Assembly: GCA_037974335.1 (NCBI GenBank) | Contig: CM075729.1 | Location: forward strand, 118,860,434-118,924,433 | From: Prionace glauca | Lineage: Eukaryota > Chordata > Chondrichthyes > Carcharhiniformes > Carcharhinidae | Length of the DNA stretch: 64,000 nucleotides | Direction of reading: 5' to 3' | Shown: positions 21,301 through 27,327 of the stretch, one piece after another | How the letters are laid out: every line of letters starts with the position of its first letter | Position numbering within the stretch: position 1 is the first letter of the stretch | Made by a program: the position numbers and the translations under genes | The notes under the pieces: model-generated | What the model saw: only the letters and a program-made list of their open reading frames with translations | Told to the model about the DNA's origin: nothing | Databases searched by the model: none

Positions 21301-23873
21301 GGCCATGTTTAGAATGTTGGTGCAGCTTTGGTCTTTTACCTGAGGAAGCTGGAGCTATAGCTGGGCTACAGTGAAGGTTTACCAAGCTGATATTGGGATG
21401 GCAGGTCTGTCACATTAGGAGACACTAAGTCACTTAGGATTATATTCACTGGAGTTTAGAAGAGTGACAGGGGATCTCATAGAAATTTATAAAATTCTAA
21501 CAGGGTTAGGCAGAGTAGATTCAGAAAGAATGTTCCTAATGGTGGGGGAGTCCAGGATTAGGGTTCATCATTTGAGGATAAGGGGTAAACATTTTAGAAC
21601 TGAGGTGAGGAAAAATTTCTTCACCTAGAGAGTGGTAAATGTGTGGAATTCCCTACCACAGAGTATAGTTGAGGCCAAAGCATTGTCTAATTTCAAGAAG
21701 AAATTAGATATAGCTCTTGGGGCTAAAGGGATCAACTGATATTGGAGGAAGGGGGAATCGGGATATTGAACTTGATGATTAGCCATAATCAAAATGAATG
21801 ACAGGACAGGCTCCTGCTTCTAGTTTCTATATTTCCAAGTAATTTGAGGCACAAGCAGATCAGCCATGATCTTATTGAGTAGTGGAGCATGCTTGAGGGG
21901 CAGAATGGCTTGCCTCTCGCTCCTAATTAGCATGTTGGTAATTTAGTATGTTTGTGTGACTCCAATCCTGTTCATTGCAACTTCTGAGATTGTAGTGCAA
22001 GGGAGCTATGGTGTAATCAGATTAGCTGGCAGGTCTCTGAGGTAGGACTTCTTCTGGAGATGGGCAAACATCCCACTTCTGGCCAATTAACTCACTTTGG
22101 AGCAATATTGTGGTGGGACAGGCACTATTGATGGGATGACATGGTGGCACAGTAGTTAGCATTAATGCCTCACAGTACCAGGGACCCGGGTTCAATTCCA
22201 ACCTTGGGTGACTGTGTGGAATTTGCACGTTTTCCCTGTATCTGTGGTTTCCTCTGGTGATCCGGTTTCTTCCCATAGTCCAAAGATGTACAGTTTAGGT
22301 GGATTGGCCATGCTAAAATGCTCCTTCATATCCCAAGATGTGTAAGTTAGATGGATTAGCTAATGGAAATATGTGGAGGAACAGGGATAGGGCAGGGGTC
22401 TGGGTAAGACACTCTTTCAGAGAGTGGGTGTAGACACGATGGGCCAAATGGCCTCTCCTGCATTGTAGGGATTCTACATGTCAACAGTTTAGGACTAAGA
22501 TGAGGGGACATTTCTTCACCCAGAGAGGATCGAGCCTGTGGGAATCTGCAACGACAGAAAGCAGTTGACGGAAACATTGTGGACAAGATTTTCTGGGCTT
22601 CCAGCTGCATGTTTCCCGTCAGCAGGAGGTGGCATTCCTGGGAATTCCCGTTGACATCACCCCACACTGGCGGGAAACCCGCAGGCAGGGGTGCACTGCC
22701 AGCGGGACCGGAAAATTTCATCAATGTGAATGGCTGGAGAATTTCAGCCTGTATGTTTTCAAAGAGTTAGATACAGGGAAGAGGATCAAAGGATATGAGG
22801 GAGGGTAGGTGGGTCAGGCTATAGAGTTGGATGATCAGCCATGATCATAATGAATGGCATATGGCATGTTTGCCTTCATTGGTCGGGGCATTGAGAATAC
22901 AAATGGACAGGTCATGCTGTACAGAACCTTAGTTTGGCTTCATTTGCTATATTGTGTACAATTCTGGTTGCCACACTACCAGAAGAATGTGGATGCTTTG
23001 GAGAGGGTACAGACGAGGTTTATCAGGATGTTCCCTGGTCTGGAGAACATTAGCGACGAAGGGATGTTGGATAAACTCAGCTTGTTCTCACTGGAATGAC
23101 AAAGGTTGAGGGGACGACCCAATAGAGGTTTACAAGATTATGAGTGGCATGGACAGAGTGGATTGTCAGATGTTCTTTCCTTGGGTAGAAAAGTCAAGTA
23201 CAGGTTTAAGGTGAGTGAGGAAAAGTTTAGGGGAGATGTGGAAAGCAAGTTTTTTTACACAGAGGATGGTGAATGTCTGGAATGCATTGCCCAGGGAGGG
23301 AATGGGAGCAGGTAATGTTGGGGCATTTAAAAGGCAACTAGATGGATATGCGAATAGGATGGGAATGGAAGGATACGGACTCTGTAAGTGCAAATGGTTT
23401 TAGTTTAGGCAGGGCCTGTTCCTGTGCTGTACTTTTCTTTGTTCTTTTAATATTGTAGCAGGCTTAAAGGGCCGAATGGCCTACTCCTCCTCCTACTTTC
23501 TATGCGTTCCGCACAAACTCCTCAGTTAACAACATCGACCCCCCCCCCCCCCCCGGCACCCTCCCTCCACACACACACACACACACACACATGGCCCTCA
23601 AAATCCTGTGCATTATTTGCACAGGGGAAGGGAGAGAATGAAATCTCTGCAATTCCCAATGTTCCCGGGACTCTGCAGTGACTCCGATATCCCTATGCAG
23701 GGGCGGGAGAGGGGACCTGACCAACTCCCTGGAGTCAGCTCCCATTCATTCCCCGCTGTGCGGGATTTGCCTGTCTCCCTGTTTCCCCTCTCACTCACTC
23801 CCTCACCTTCTGCACCGCCGGCCCGGAGCTGGAAGAGGGCAGGCAGCAACAGGAGACGGAATAACTGCTCCAT
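1313..23873 (-). CDS. Gene A: V-C2 Ig receptor with five membrane-spanning segments (multi-exon model, 3' incomplete)
   Basis: Ten exons on the minus strand join without a frame break: 23873-23807, 19235-18930, 18277-18014, 16463-16350, 16155-16072, 12417-12298, 8424-8332, 6680-6579, 3414-3335 and, less surely, 1354-1313. The sum is 1,272 nt (424 codons) without a stop. Every intron up to the tail is phase 1, the usual rule for Ig-family extracellular exons; the tail exon switches to phase 0. Order of parts: signal peptide, V-like domain, C2-like domain, five hydrophobic segments, basic and polar tail. An odd number of membrane passes puts the N-terminus outside and the tail inside, as in CD47, and TM1 ends in FGLKTI where human CD47 has FGIKTL. 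The Ig domains are more like SLAM/CD2/HEPACAM members. It is probably a leukocyte or adhesion receptor; ligand unknown. It could instead be a receptor that splices in one membrane exon at a time, because all five are symmetrical 1-1 exons. Confidence 0.78.
1476..1571 (-). repeat. Short (~97 bp) interspersed repeat
   Basis: Reads 'ggaaaatctcagcaggtctg...tttgtcagag', the reverse complement of the element at 14914-15010. Same family also at 14400-14487. Confidence 0.6.
1798..1957 (-). repeat. tRNA-derived SINE, type S2, partial
   Basis: S2 denotes the SINE whose reverse strand reads 'tttattagtgtcacaagtaggcttacattaacactgcaatgaagttactgtgaaaatcccc...' and ends in a tRNA-like head 'gcactgtggcacagtggttagcactgctgcc'. 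Here only the tail half is present; the tRNA-like head is missing. Confidence 0.85.
2145..2870 (+). mobile_element. L2-type LINE, C-terminal coding fragment and 3' end
   Basis: Conceptual translation on the plus strand gives the typical end of an L2/Maui-like reverse transcriptase ORF: RLQRVVNVAQSI, then LPSIDSIYT, then CLRKAASIINDPTH and LFHLLPSGKRYK, broken by stops. The 3' end 'acgtgacaataacaattcaattc' runs into the adjoining simple repeat. A shorter copy of the same family lies at 38660-39000. Confidence 0.75.
2871..3097 (+). repeat. (TCAAATCAAT)n-like simple repeat
   Basis: About 225 bp built of irregular caaatcaattcaa units directly after the L2-type 3' end. It probably grew from that LINE's short-repeat tail. 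The open reading frame through it is composition only. Confidence 0.9.
3335..3414 (-). CDS. Gene A exon 9, cytoplasmic tail
   Basis: Acceptor ...catcaacag, donor GTAAGT, 80 nt, entering in phase 1 and leaving in phase 0. It reads RKWNKGTNGTASTVPREK..DECQQF and directly follows the last membrane segment, so the RK.K cluster serves as the stop-transfer signal. Gene B has a tail exon with the same 1-to-0 phase switch at 35113-35168, which supports both. Confidence 0.72.
3415..4390. other. Intron of gene A, no gene seen
   Basis: Unique-looking AT-rich sequence with short pieces of old repeats (for example around 3930-4060). I saw no additional membrane exon. Confidence 0.5.
4391..4955 (+). mobile_element. 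LINE 3' end (zinc-knuckle RT family), copy 1
   Basis: In one frame the sequence gives ...FQQKELSSTECCRLAHSNVQDYVLRDGLKLGAAAAKVQWGK..., the C-terminus of a LINE ORF2, followed by a 3' UTR ending 'atgaataaagtatatttttgaaat' and an A-run. The next copy repeats the same pattern. Family assignment (Tx1/L1-like or relative) is inference from memory of this end. Confidence 0.7.
4963..6170 (+). mobile_element. LINE 3' end, copy 2, interrupted by a palindrome
   Basis: Longer copy of the same LINE. Fragments read KCHYFLRFYLS, HLSFV.TFF.KQTFDH and NVLEALREKE, then a stretch matching a CCHC-like block 'AHLLVECAFAKEVW' on the DNA level, then ...STECC..GTF.GPGLRAEG. It ends 'atgaataaagtgttcttttgaaataaaaaaaat'. 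Several frame breaks are present. A perfect inverted repeat sits in its 3' UTR. Confidence 0.7.
5936..6123. repeat. Perfect inverted repeat, 90-bp arms, 8-bp loop
   Basis: Bases 5936-6025 and 6034-6123 are exact reverse complements by eye; the loop is tccaagac. No neighbouring repeat shows such perfection, so the structure is either recent, under conversion, or an artefact. Confidence 0.93.
6212..6534 (+). repeat. tRNA-derived SINE, type S1, near full length
   Basis: S1 denotes the SINE starting 'ggcagcatggtggcacagtggttagcac' with an A-box-like and a B-box-like 'gggttcgattcc', a middle 'gtgggtttcctccgggtgctccggtttcctcccacagtccaaagatgtg', and an end 'gggccgaatggcctccttctgcactgtagggattctatg'. 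It is of the kind called HE1-like in sharks. Confidence 0.92.
6579..6680 (-). CDS. Gene A exon 8, fifth membrane segment
   Basis: Acceptor ...ccattacag, donor GTAAGT, 102 nt, phase 1-1. After a short outer loop with a cysteine (GEGCEPAANLQ) comes TIVTSLGILFVSYLIAFVL, clearly membrane-spanning. Without gaps, GE......A...G.IVTS.GIL is shared with the TM3 exon of human CD47, and C.P......L.IL also resembles CD47 TM5. Gene B has a membrane exon of exactly the same length and phase at 36142-36243. Confidence 0.8.
6824..7398 (+). repeat. SINE S1 with internally amplified unit
   Basis: An S1 copy in which the segment '..agatgtgcaggttaggtggattggccatgctaaattgtcccttagtgtcc' occurs about six times in tandem (roughly 6978-7276), making the copy nearly twice the usual length. 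Head and tail are those of a normal copy. Confidence 0.9.
7709..7997 (+). repeat. SINE S1, head truncated or replaced
   Basis: Begins within the tRNA-like head ('cagccctagggacctgggttcaattcc') and then follows the family through to 'gtgggattccagtctatgaatc'. Confidence 0.85.
8332..8424 (-). CDS. Gene A exon 7, fourth membrane segment
   Basis: Acceptor ...ttgttgccag, donor GTGAGT, 93 nt, phase 1-1. Reads CHLTPIVTP then LSGIIVICMSTILITEIVKRTG: one hydrophobic pass ending in a basic EIVKR. By the predicted topology it runs from inside to outside. Confidence 0.75.
8600..8860 (-). repeat. SINE S4 fragment
   Basis: S4 denotes the SINE whose reverse strand reads 'attcattcgtgggacatgggcatcgctg...attgctgtggttctggagtcacatgtaggccagaccaggtaaggacggcagatttccttccctaaaggacattagtgaacca' and ends with a tRNA-like part. 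Only the middle is recognisable here. Confidence 0.6.
8938..9268 (-). repeat. SINE S4, near full length
   Basis: Contains the whole S4 pattern, ending in the tRNA-like part 'gtgggattcaaacccaggtctccagacattagctgagtttctggactaatagtctagtgat...cactaggccatcacc' (reverse orientation). Other copies: 20868-21212, 24205-24530, 50028-50388. Confidence 0.85.
9293..9640 (+). repeat. (TG)n-rich microsatellite
   Basis: About 350 bp of TG dinucleotides with GAGA, GAATG and ATCTGTG interruptions. The long frames on its complement are repeat artefacts. Confidence 0.97.
9690..10055 (+). repeat. Old tRNA/L2-tailed SINE, degraded
   Basis: Recognisable pieces: 'taatctaggctagcacttcagtgcaat', 'atctcatggcactattttcaaagaagaacgaggaaatct', 'cacattacagcaatggctagatttcaaa.' and 'cattggctatgaaatgcttgagattctgaaaggtgctatgcaaatgtaggtgctttta'. 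This is a widespread cartilaginous-fish repeat; a reverse fragment lies at 62235-62355. Confidence 0.7.
10318..10620 (-). repeat. SINE S1, reverse copy
   Basis: Begins 'agaatccctacagtgcagaaggaggccattcagcccattgag' and runs back to the tRNA-like head near 10610. Reverse of the S1 consensus. Confidence 0.88.
10922..10995 (+). repeat. SINE S1 head fragment
   Basis: Only the first ~70 bp, 'ggcggcacagcagttagcactgcaaccttacagtgccaagg', is present. Confidence 0.7.
11130..11375 (+). repeat. SINE S1
   Basis: Head 'gtgctgcagtggttagcactatgcctcacagtgtcagggacccagg' through 'gggtcgaatggcttccttctgg'; the middle has a deletion. Confidence 0.85.
11425..11882 (+). repeat. tRNA-module element S3 with TTCTTTG tail
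   Basis: S3 denotes 'ttttatccacagg...' then 'gggctgctcctggat', a tRNA-like unit around 'ctatctttgttgctgtgcggacacatggatttgggcctgtgtc', then 'cgttgggccgaagggcctgtttcccgtgctgtgttg' and (TTCTTTG)n. The other copies adjoin CR1 3' ends. Confidence 0.8.
12298..12417 (-). CDS. Gene A exon 6, third membrane segment
   Basis: Acceptor ...tatttcaacag, donor GTAAGT, 120 nt, phase 1-1. Reads ASEITVFSLVFVCFLLIRAL then LLACNMKACDSRVLNNILK. The hydrophobic stretch ends in a cysteine-rich, basic inner loop. It joins the previous exon as WIYVEG-ASEI. Confidence 0.75.
12755..13135 (+). repeat. SINE S1 with a short internal duplication
   Basis: Head at 'ggtggttagcattgctgc', tail at 'tttagggattctatggttc'. The 'gatgtgcaggttaggtggattggccatgctaaattgcccctta' unit occurs twice, a smaller version of the amplification at 6978-7276. 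Confidence 0.85.
13170..13700 (+). repeat. Degraded CR1-like 3' region
   Basis: Old match to CR1 3' coding sequence: 'gtgttaaaactttggttagaccatg', 'ctgtgaggaaaagctgg', and 'gaccagaagggccgaagggtcgc' near the end. Too decayed to translate. Confidence 0.45.
13934..14075 (-). repeat. CR1 3' end fragment, reverse
   Basis: Starts 'gtcatagagcaatacagcatggaaacaggccctttggtcc', the reverse of the CR1 3' terminus used throughout the window, and covers about 140 bp. Confidence 0.75.
14400..14488 (-). repeat. Short (~97 bp) interspersed repeat
   Basis: Reads 'aaaatctcagcaggcg...tgatgttttgagtccagatgacactttatcaaagcc', same family as 1476-1571 and 14914-15010. Confidence 0.6.
14745..15180 (+). mobile_element. 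CR1 ORF2 fragment split by a short repeat
   Basis: DNA matches the CR1 reverse transcriptase region 'gtcttgcctcacaaactcgattgaggaagtgacaag' and 'tggatattgtgtacacggatctcaacaaggtgtttgacaaggtcccacatgg' (DFSKAFDKVPHG equivalent). It resumes after the 97-bp insertion. Stops throughout. Confidence 0.75.
14914..15010 (+). repeat. 97-bp element with 11-bp target-site duplication
   Basis: Begins 'ctctgatgaagggttatccagg', ends 'cattttctgctttt'. It is flanked on both sides by gtcccacatgg (14903-14913 and 15011-15021), so it inserted into the CR1 fragment as a unit. Confidence 0.85.
15181..15218 (+). repeat. SINE S2 head, split by a Penelope-like insertion
   Basis: 'ggtgacatggtggcacagcggttagcattgctgcctca' is the SINE head; the rest continues at 15783. 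The bases tgcctca occur on both sides of the insertion. Confidence 0.85.
15219..15782 (+). mobile_element. Penelope-like element, 3' part with GIY-YIG-type domain
   Basis: The frame starting near 15219 gives GETMQTLRQRMNEHRSTV, then PVGEHFSGHGHSASDLRVSIL and a C-terminal RLIAKFRTHEDGLNRD. This is the GIY-YIG nuclease end typical of Penelope-like elements (R..EH...., V..HF...GH...D). A 3' UTR follows with a hammerhead-like motif (15692-15717) and ends 'gtgttgtcagactttttactg'. The element is truncated on the 5' side; insertion was into a SINE. Confidence 0.82.
15783..16062 (+). repeat. SINE S2, rest of the split copy
   Basis: Continues from 'tgcctcacagcgccagggacccagattcgattcc' to the S2 tail 'ctacattgcggtgttaatgtaa...atactaataaataaactt'. 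Confidence 0.88.
16072..16155 (-). CDS. Gene A exon 5, second membrane segment
   Basis: Acceptor ...tttttgttccag, donor GTATGT, 84 nt, phase 1-1. Reads TLLFPQTELHILQFHFLIG then AFGCWIYVEG. This is the least hydrophobic of the five segments (two histidines and a glutamate), so whether it truly spans the membrane is less certain. It begins only 194 bp after the first membrane exon. Confidence 0.68.
16350..16463 (-). CDS. Gene A exon 4, first membrane segment
   Basis: Acceptor ...tattgtag, donor GTAAGA, 114 nt, phase 1-1. Reads TAAPLHHYAEV, then FSIAAIITAVAALALNLIFF, then FFGLKTI. The exon end FGLKTI matches FGIKTL, which closes TM1 of human CD47. The preceding exon ends in the C2-like Ig domain. 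Confidence 0.85.
16479..16772 (-). repeat. SINE S2
   Basis: 'tttatttattattagtgtttcaagtaagcttacattaacactgtaatgaag' to the tRNA-like head 'cagcaatgctaaccactgtgacaccc'. Starts 16 bp upstream of gene A exon 4. Confidence 0.9.
16958..17612 (-). mobile_element. CR1-type LINE 3' fragment, reverse
   Basis: Starts 'acatagaaacatagaaaataggagga', reverse of the terminal 'cctcctattttctatgtttctatg' seen at CR1 ends, and runs back through the ...RRDLTEMYKILTALDRLDV... region. Confidence 0.8.
17615..17760 (-). repeat. Unclassified interspersed repeat
   Basis: 'catggccagaatcaaaccaccccacctggcacggaaatcagagtgggtgagg' is similar in reverse to 52930-53060 and more loosely to 11930-12030. Seen at least three times, no coding capacity, family unknown to me. 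Confidence 0.5.
18014..18277 (-). CDS. Gene A exon 3, C2-like Ig domain
   Basis: Acceptor ...ttctctccccacag, donor GTGAGT, 264 nt, phase 1-1. It has all hallmarks of an Ig domain: IELTCRV (B-strand Cys), ILWRKDVEVL (C-strand Trp), KLIISEASKSDCGIYTC (D.G.Y.C with F-strand Cys), MENAVSKKNLS. The closest remembered pattern is HEPACAM and related C2 domains (W.KDG..L, LTI, Y.C.VENP.S). One additional cysteine sits in SDCGIY. Two N-glycosylation sites: NSS and NLS. Confidence 0.9.
18420..18870 (+). repeat. L2-type LINE C-terminal fragment
   Basis: 'aaaactctgctgcctgttttctatcctgtaccatgtcccagtcactcctgtcctcactgccctgcattg' corresponds to the LINE end ..NSAAR...TK..SP.TPVLTALH.... The remainder follows the family at DNA level but is strongly decayed. 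Confidence 0.55.
18930..19235 (-). CDS. Gene A exon 2, V-like Ig domain without canonical cysteines
   Basis: Acceptor ...catttattag, donor GTAAGT, 306 nt, phase 1-1. Reads NEIFAAIGSSVLLDPGYG (B strand, no Cys), VVWTFTGADGNLVTIL (C strand Trp), FKSRLLFSSSTGSLRLNHL, DQGVYSIYVEG (D.G.Y, with I where Cys is usual). Lack of the B-F disulfide together with F..R......GSL.L..L is what domain 1 of CD2, CD48, CD58 and HEPACAM shows. It encodes the membrane-distal domain, likely the ligand-binding or homophilic face. Confidence 0.88.
19310..19465 (+). repeat. SINE S4 fragment
   Basis: 'aatgacatagtggtattatcgctagactagtaatccaagg...gacctgggtttgaacctcacca' is the tRNA-like head in forward orientation. Confidence 0.65.
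19520..20725 (-). mobile_element. CR1-type LINE fragment, reverse, ~1.2 kb
   Basis: Conceptual minus-strand pieces: EIADLLAEIFESSTGEVPEDWRVANI and PLFKK (RT start), GNYRLVSL, then MVSRFADDTKIGGI (the FADD box), YRGLQQDLDQLGQWADKWQMEF, SNQGMTYLVNG. Several frame breaks and no 5' part. Confidence 0.85.
20868..21212 (-). repeat. SINE S4
   Basis: Runs from 'ttttaatttaactctgggacatgggtgtcgcagactgg' to the tRNA-like 'gtgtcaatagtctagtgataatagcactgggccattgcc'. Confidence 0.85.
21215..21955 (+). mobile_element. CR1-type LINE 3' end
   Basis: DNA pattern 'tgttttgttgcaattgtacagatcattggtgaggcca...ttcactggagtttagaagagtgacaggggatctcatagaaatttataaaattctaacagg...aggataaggggtaaac' is the CR1 C-terminus and 3' UTR. 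Different subfamily from the copy at 24932. Confidence 0.8.
22130..22480 (+). repeat. SINE S1
   Basis: Head 'gatgacatggtggcacagtagttagcattaatgcctcacagtaccaggg', tail 'gggccaaatggcctctcctgcattgtagggattctac'. Confidence 0.88.
22838..23512 (+). mobile_element. CR1-type LINE 3' end
   Basis: Translation pieces GMFAFIGRGIENTNGQVMLYRTLVWLHL, QKNVDALERVQTRFIRMFPGLE, GEMWKASFFTQRMVNVWNALPREG. Ends 'gcagggcctgttcctgtgctgtacttttctttgttctttt', then a second short CR1-like end 'gggccgaatggcctactcctcctcctactttctatgcg'. Confidence 0.88.
23540..23592. repeat. Poly-C and (CA)n tracts
   Basis: A run of about 16 C followed, 20 bp later, by about 11 CA units, just downstream of gene A exon 1. Confidence 0.95.
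23807..23873 (-). CDS. Gene A exon 1, signal peptide
   Basis: Start codon at 23873; reads MEQLFRLLLLPALFQLRAGG-AE and ends in phase 1 at donor GTGAGG. Short charged start, leucine-rich core and small residues at the end make a standard secretory signal; cleavage probably near AGG-AEA. The first in-frame ATG on the transcript strand in a GC-rich context (ggggATGG, good Kozak match). The next coding exon is 4.6 kb away. Confidence 0.82.
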
Positions 23874-24090
23874 CCCCGCAACGTCTTAACTTCCAGCCAG
23901 TATCCAGAGCTCAGTCTGGATCCCGATCCGCTCTCACCCTCTTCACAAGCGGACTGGGATGCGGATTCACTCGCTCCCGCCTCGGTTCCACTTCCACTGG
24001 GACGCCAGCACAGGGGAAGCACCTCTCTGAGCTTAGCTGTCAACAGCGGGAGGAGCTCAGTCAGCCTCAGCTTCAGACAGGTTGAGTCAG
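23874..24090 (-). promoter_or_regulatory. GC-rich 5' flank of gene A
   Basis: The 200-odd bases upstream of the start codon are clearly richer in G+C and CpG than their surroundings and free of SINE or LINE sequence. I see no TATA box. This is the expected look of a 5' UTR and core promoter; the transcription start cannot be placed by eye. Confidence 0.5.
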
Positions 24091-24204
24091 TTTGTTGACA
24101 TGTTTACAGGGCTAGGCAGACTCAGCTTTTGTTCCCTCGGACTCAGGAGGTAAGAATTTGCAGTCCTAACCCCGAACTAATTCAGAGGCTTAAGAAGCAG
24201 TTTT

Positions 24205-24530
24205 AAGCTGATTTTTATTCATTCTTGGATATGGGCATGGCTGGGTGGGCCAACATTTGTTGCAGTTCCCAGTTGACCCAAGCTGTGATTCTGGAGTCAC
24301 ATGTAGGACAGACCCGGTAAGGCTGACAGATTTCCTTCCCTAAAGGGACATTAGTGAACCAGATGGGTTTTCTCCATCAATGGTTTCATGCTCATCGGCA
24401 GATTCTTAATTCTAGATTTTTAAAATTGAATTCAAATTTCACCATCTGCCGTGGCGGGATTCGAACCTGGGTCCCCAGAGATGAGTTTCTGGATCAATAG
24501 TCTAGTGATAATAACACTAGGCCGTTATCT
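24205..24530 (-). repeat. SINE S4
   Basis: 'ttttattcattcttggatatgggcatggctgg' through 'tctagtgataataacactaggccgttatctctcc'. It sits just upstream of the gene A promoter region. Confidence 0.88.
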
Positions 24531-24671
24531 CTCCTAAATGTGTAACCCTGTGTAAAACCGACATCAAACTCATCCCCTGCATTTCAAATCCAGAGGGTGA
24601 AATTGAAACTATACCATTTACCTTGCTGGTCACACTCTGATGCAACAAGCAAACTTGCGACTCATCAACTT

Positions 24672-24908
24672 TTTTAAAAAGTTTATTAGTGTCACAAGTA
24701 GGATTACATTAACACTGCAATTAGGTTACTATGAAAATCCCCCAGTTGCCACAGCCTGTTCGGGTACACTGAGGGAGAATTTAGTATGGCCAATGCACTG
24801 AACCAGTTTGTCTTTCGAACTGTGGCAGGAAACCCATGCAGACACTTGCAGACTCTGCACAGACAGTGAGCCAAGCCAGGAATCGAACCCGGGCCCCTGA
24901 CACTGTAA
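24672..24908 (-). repeat. SINE S2, head lost
   Basis: 'aaaagtttattagtgtcacaagtaggattacattaacactgcaattagg' to 'aatcgaacccgggcccctgacactg'. Confidence 0.88.
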
Positions 24909-24931
24909 ATTAATGTTTTTGATTTGTCATT

Positions 24932-25428
24932 AAAAACTAGAAAGAATGCAGAAAAGATTTACTAGGGTGCTACTGAGACTTGATGGTTTGAGTTATAAGG
25001 AGGGGCTGGATAGACTGGGACTGTTTTCTCTGGAGGGAAGAGGCTTATAGAAGTCTATAAAATAATGAGGGGCATAGATCAGCTAGATAGTCAAGATCTG
25101 TTCCCAAAGGTACAGGAACCTAAAACTAGAGGGTGTAGGTTTAAAGTGACAGGGGAGAAAGACAAAAGGGTCCAGAGGGGCAATTTCTGCACTCAGAGGG
25201 TGGTGAGTGTCTGGAATGAGCTGCCAGAGATAGTAGTAGAGGCGGGTACAATTTTGTCTTTTAAAATGCATTTAGAAAGTTACATAAATAAGATGAATGT
25301 AGAGGGATATGGGCCAAATTCAGGCAATTGGGACTAAGTGGTAAAAACTGGGTGGCATGGACAAGTCAGGCCAAAGGGCCTGTTCCTATGCTGTAAACCT
25401 CCATGAATCTATATGACTCTAGGATCCA
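24932..25428 (+). mobile_element. CR1-type LINE 3' end
   Basis: Readable frame MRGIDQLDSQDLFPKV.EPKTRG...VQRGNF.TQRVVSVWNELPEIVVEAGTILSF, then 'caggccaaagggcctgttcctatgctgtaaacctccatgaatctat'. Same subfamily as 403-756, 31330-30860 and 47090-47985. Confidence 0.9.
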
Positions 25429-25863
25429 TTCTGGACATTGCCACAACCTTCAAGAGCTGCAGTGTATGTTGGTGAGTTATAATTTCTAAAAGTGCCCACT
25501 AGTTGCATTGTTCTAAAGTGGAGGGTTTTCTGGGTGAGAGCAAAGCAAGAGTGCCCTTGCTGAGGAAGCCTCGCTCCCCCAGTCAAGTGGCAGCTTTATT
25601 TAATATTCCTGCAGATTATGTATTTGGGGTTGTAACACTGTGAGGGAGGTCACTTATTGGTACATTGCAGGTACCATCCATGTGGAGTAGGGTCTGGCAC
25701 AACAGTCTGGATAGTCCATCAGCAACTTAATTTGGCTGCATGAGGATTTGGTCAGCTCAGACCATGGGTTTAATCATTGTGTTGCAGTTCTACATGCCTC
25801 TGCATCGAATTCTCAAAAACAGCAACCTGGAGACATATGAATCTATTAAGCACTCTGCCACCA

Positions 25864-26160
25864 TGGGCAGCACAGTGGCATAGTGGTTAGCACTGCTGCC
25901 TCATGGCATCAGGAACCGAGGTTCCATTCCAGCCTTGGGTGACTGTCTGTGTAGACGTATTGCCTGGGTTTCTTTTGGTTACTCTGGTTTCCTACCACAG
26001 TCCAAAGATGTGCAGGTTAGGTTGATTGGCCATCTAAATTGCCCCTTAGTGTCGGGGGGATTAGCAGAGTAAATATGTGGAATAGGCCTGGGTGGGATTG
26101 TTGTTGGTCCAGGCTTGGTGGGCCAAATTGGCTCTTTCTGCACTATCAGGATTCTATGAA
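25864..26160 (+). repeat. SINE S1
   Basis: 'gggcagcacagtggcatagtggttagcactgctgcctcatgg' to 'gcactatcaggattctatgaatg'. Confidence 0.9.
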
Positions 26161-27325
26161 TGTTGTAAAAATTGCTACGACATTTTACAGAGGTGTTATT
26201 TATAAAGAATTACACAATGCCACAAATAAAATGTTAGAGTTAATAATCAGAAACCTATTTAAAGAGGTAGGTTTAATGGAGCATCTTAAACAAGGAAAGA
26301 GAAGTGGGAAGACGGACACTTCTTTAAGTATGTGGACCTTTAAATTTTTTGCTCACATCCAGAAGCATGTTATCTTAATGGGAACACCTACGTGGTAATT
26401 TCCAGTTGCAGTGCGATTAGATTACCATCCAGCTTAAAGGGAACATTACTCTCTGTCCTGTGTCCATACCTCTTGTTTGCAGTAACTGTATTCATCAAGA
26501 GTATACTGGCAATTCGGTGCAACTTCCCTTTAAGAGAGAGACAGACAGCCTTAAAGAACGTAAGAACACAAGAACTAGGAGCAGGAGTAGGCCATCAGGC
26601 CCCTCGAGCCTGCTCCGCCATTCAGTAAGATCATGGCTGATCTTTAAGAACTGATAGACTCCAAAATCATGCACGGGATCACAATGAACCACTAACTGGA
26701 TGCAGGCCAATCAAACACTCCCCACCCCTCCTCATTCCAAGAGGTAATTCCCAAACCTTACACTCCTTTCCTGCAGATCCAGCCCAGAAATGGACGCAGA
26801 GGAGGAAGAGGAGGTAAAGCAAATTTGAACCTTTCCTTGCCAGATCCAGTCATGGTGAGGGGGTTGAAGATGAGGAGGGAGATGGAGGCAGACTGAAGCT
26901 CACCTCTGAGTTCCTCCATAGATGTCCTGGCCTATGTTCCTCTACCCAAACCCCAGTAAAACATTCCCTGCACCTCATACTTCCTCAATGCAATGCTCTA
27001 CCTGACACGCTATGACACACACTCCTTATTTGGGCAGAGGGTCATGTCTTCAGGTATTGTATAGGATTTATCTGTTTTTAACCTGGATCAATCGAATCAT
27101 ACGTGTAGAGAAATACTGTATGCTTGCACTAATGCCAAAATCACAAGTTAGGGTCTAGGCTAACTTCATAATCTACCTTGGAGTTTCTGACCTGGCCCCA
27201 ACAACTTAAATTCACAGTTTGAGAATCTCAAACCAGAACTCATCCAGGTTCTCTACTTGCTAATAGATTAAACTGGTATTTAATTTGTCAGAAGTACTAT
27301 ACTGTGGAAGCAAAAAAACAGGAGC
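26161..27325. other. No gene seen; one short CR1 end inside
   Basis: Mostly unassigned sequence. At 26556-26650 is the reverse CR1-type terminus 'taagaacacaagaactaggagcaggagtaggccatcaggcccctcgagcctgctccgccattcagtaagatcatggctgatct'. No exon with splice sites was found. Confidence 0.6.
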
Positions 27326-27327
27326 AC

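Noticed and set aside
23678-24085. 135-codon plus-strand frame over the GC-rich region
   Set aside because: It is the antisense of the gene A first exon and 5' flank; GC-rich sequence lacks stops. No domain or splice logic.
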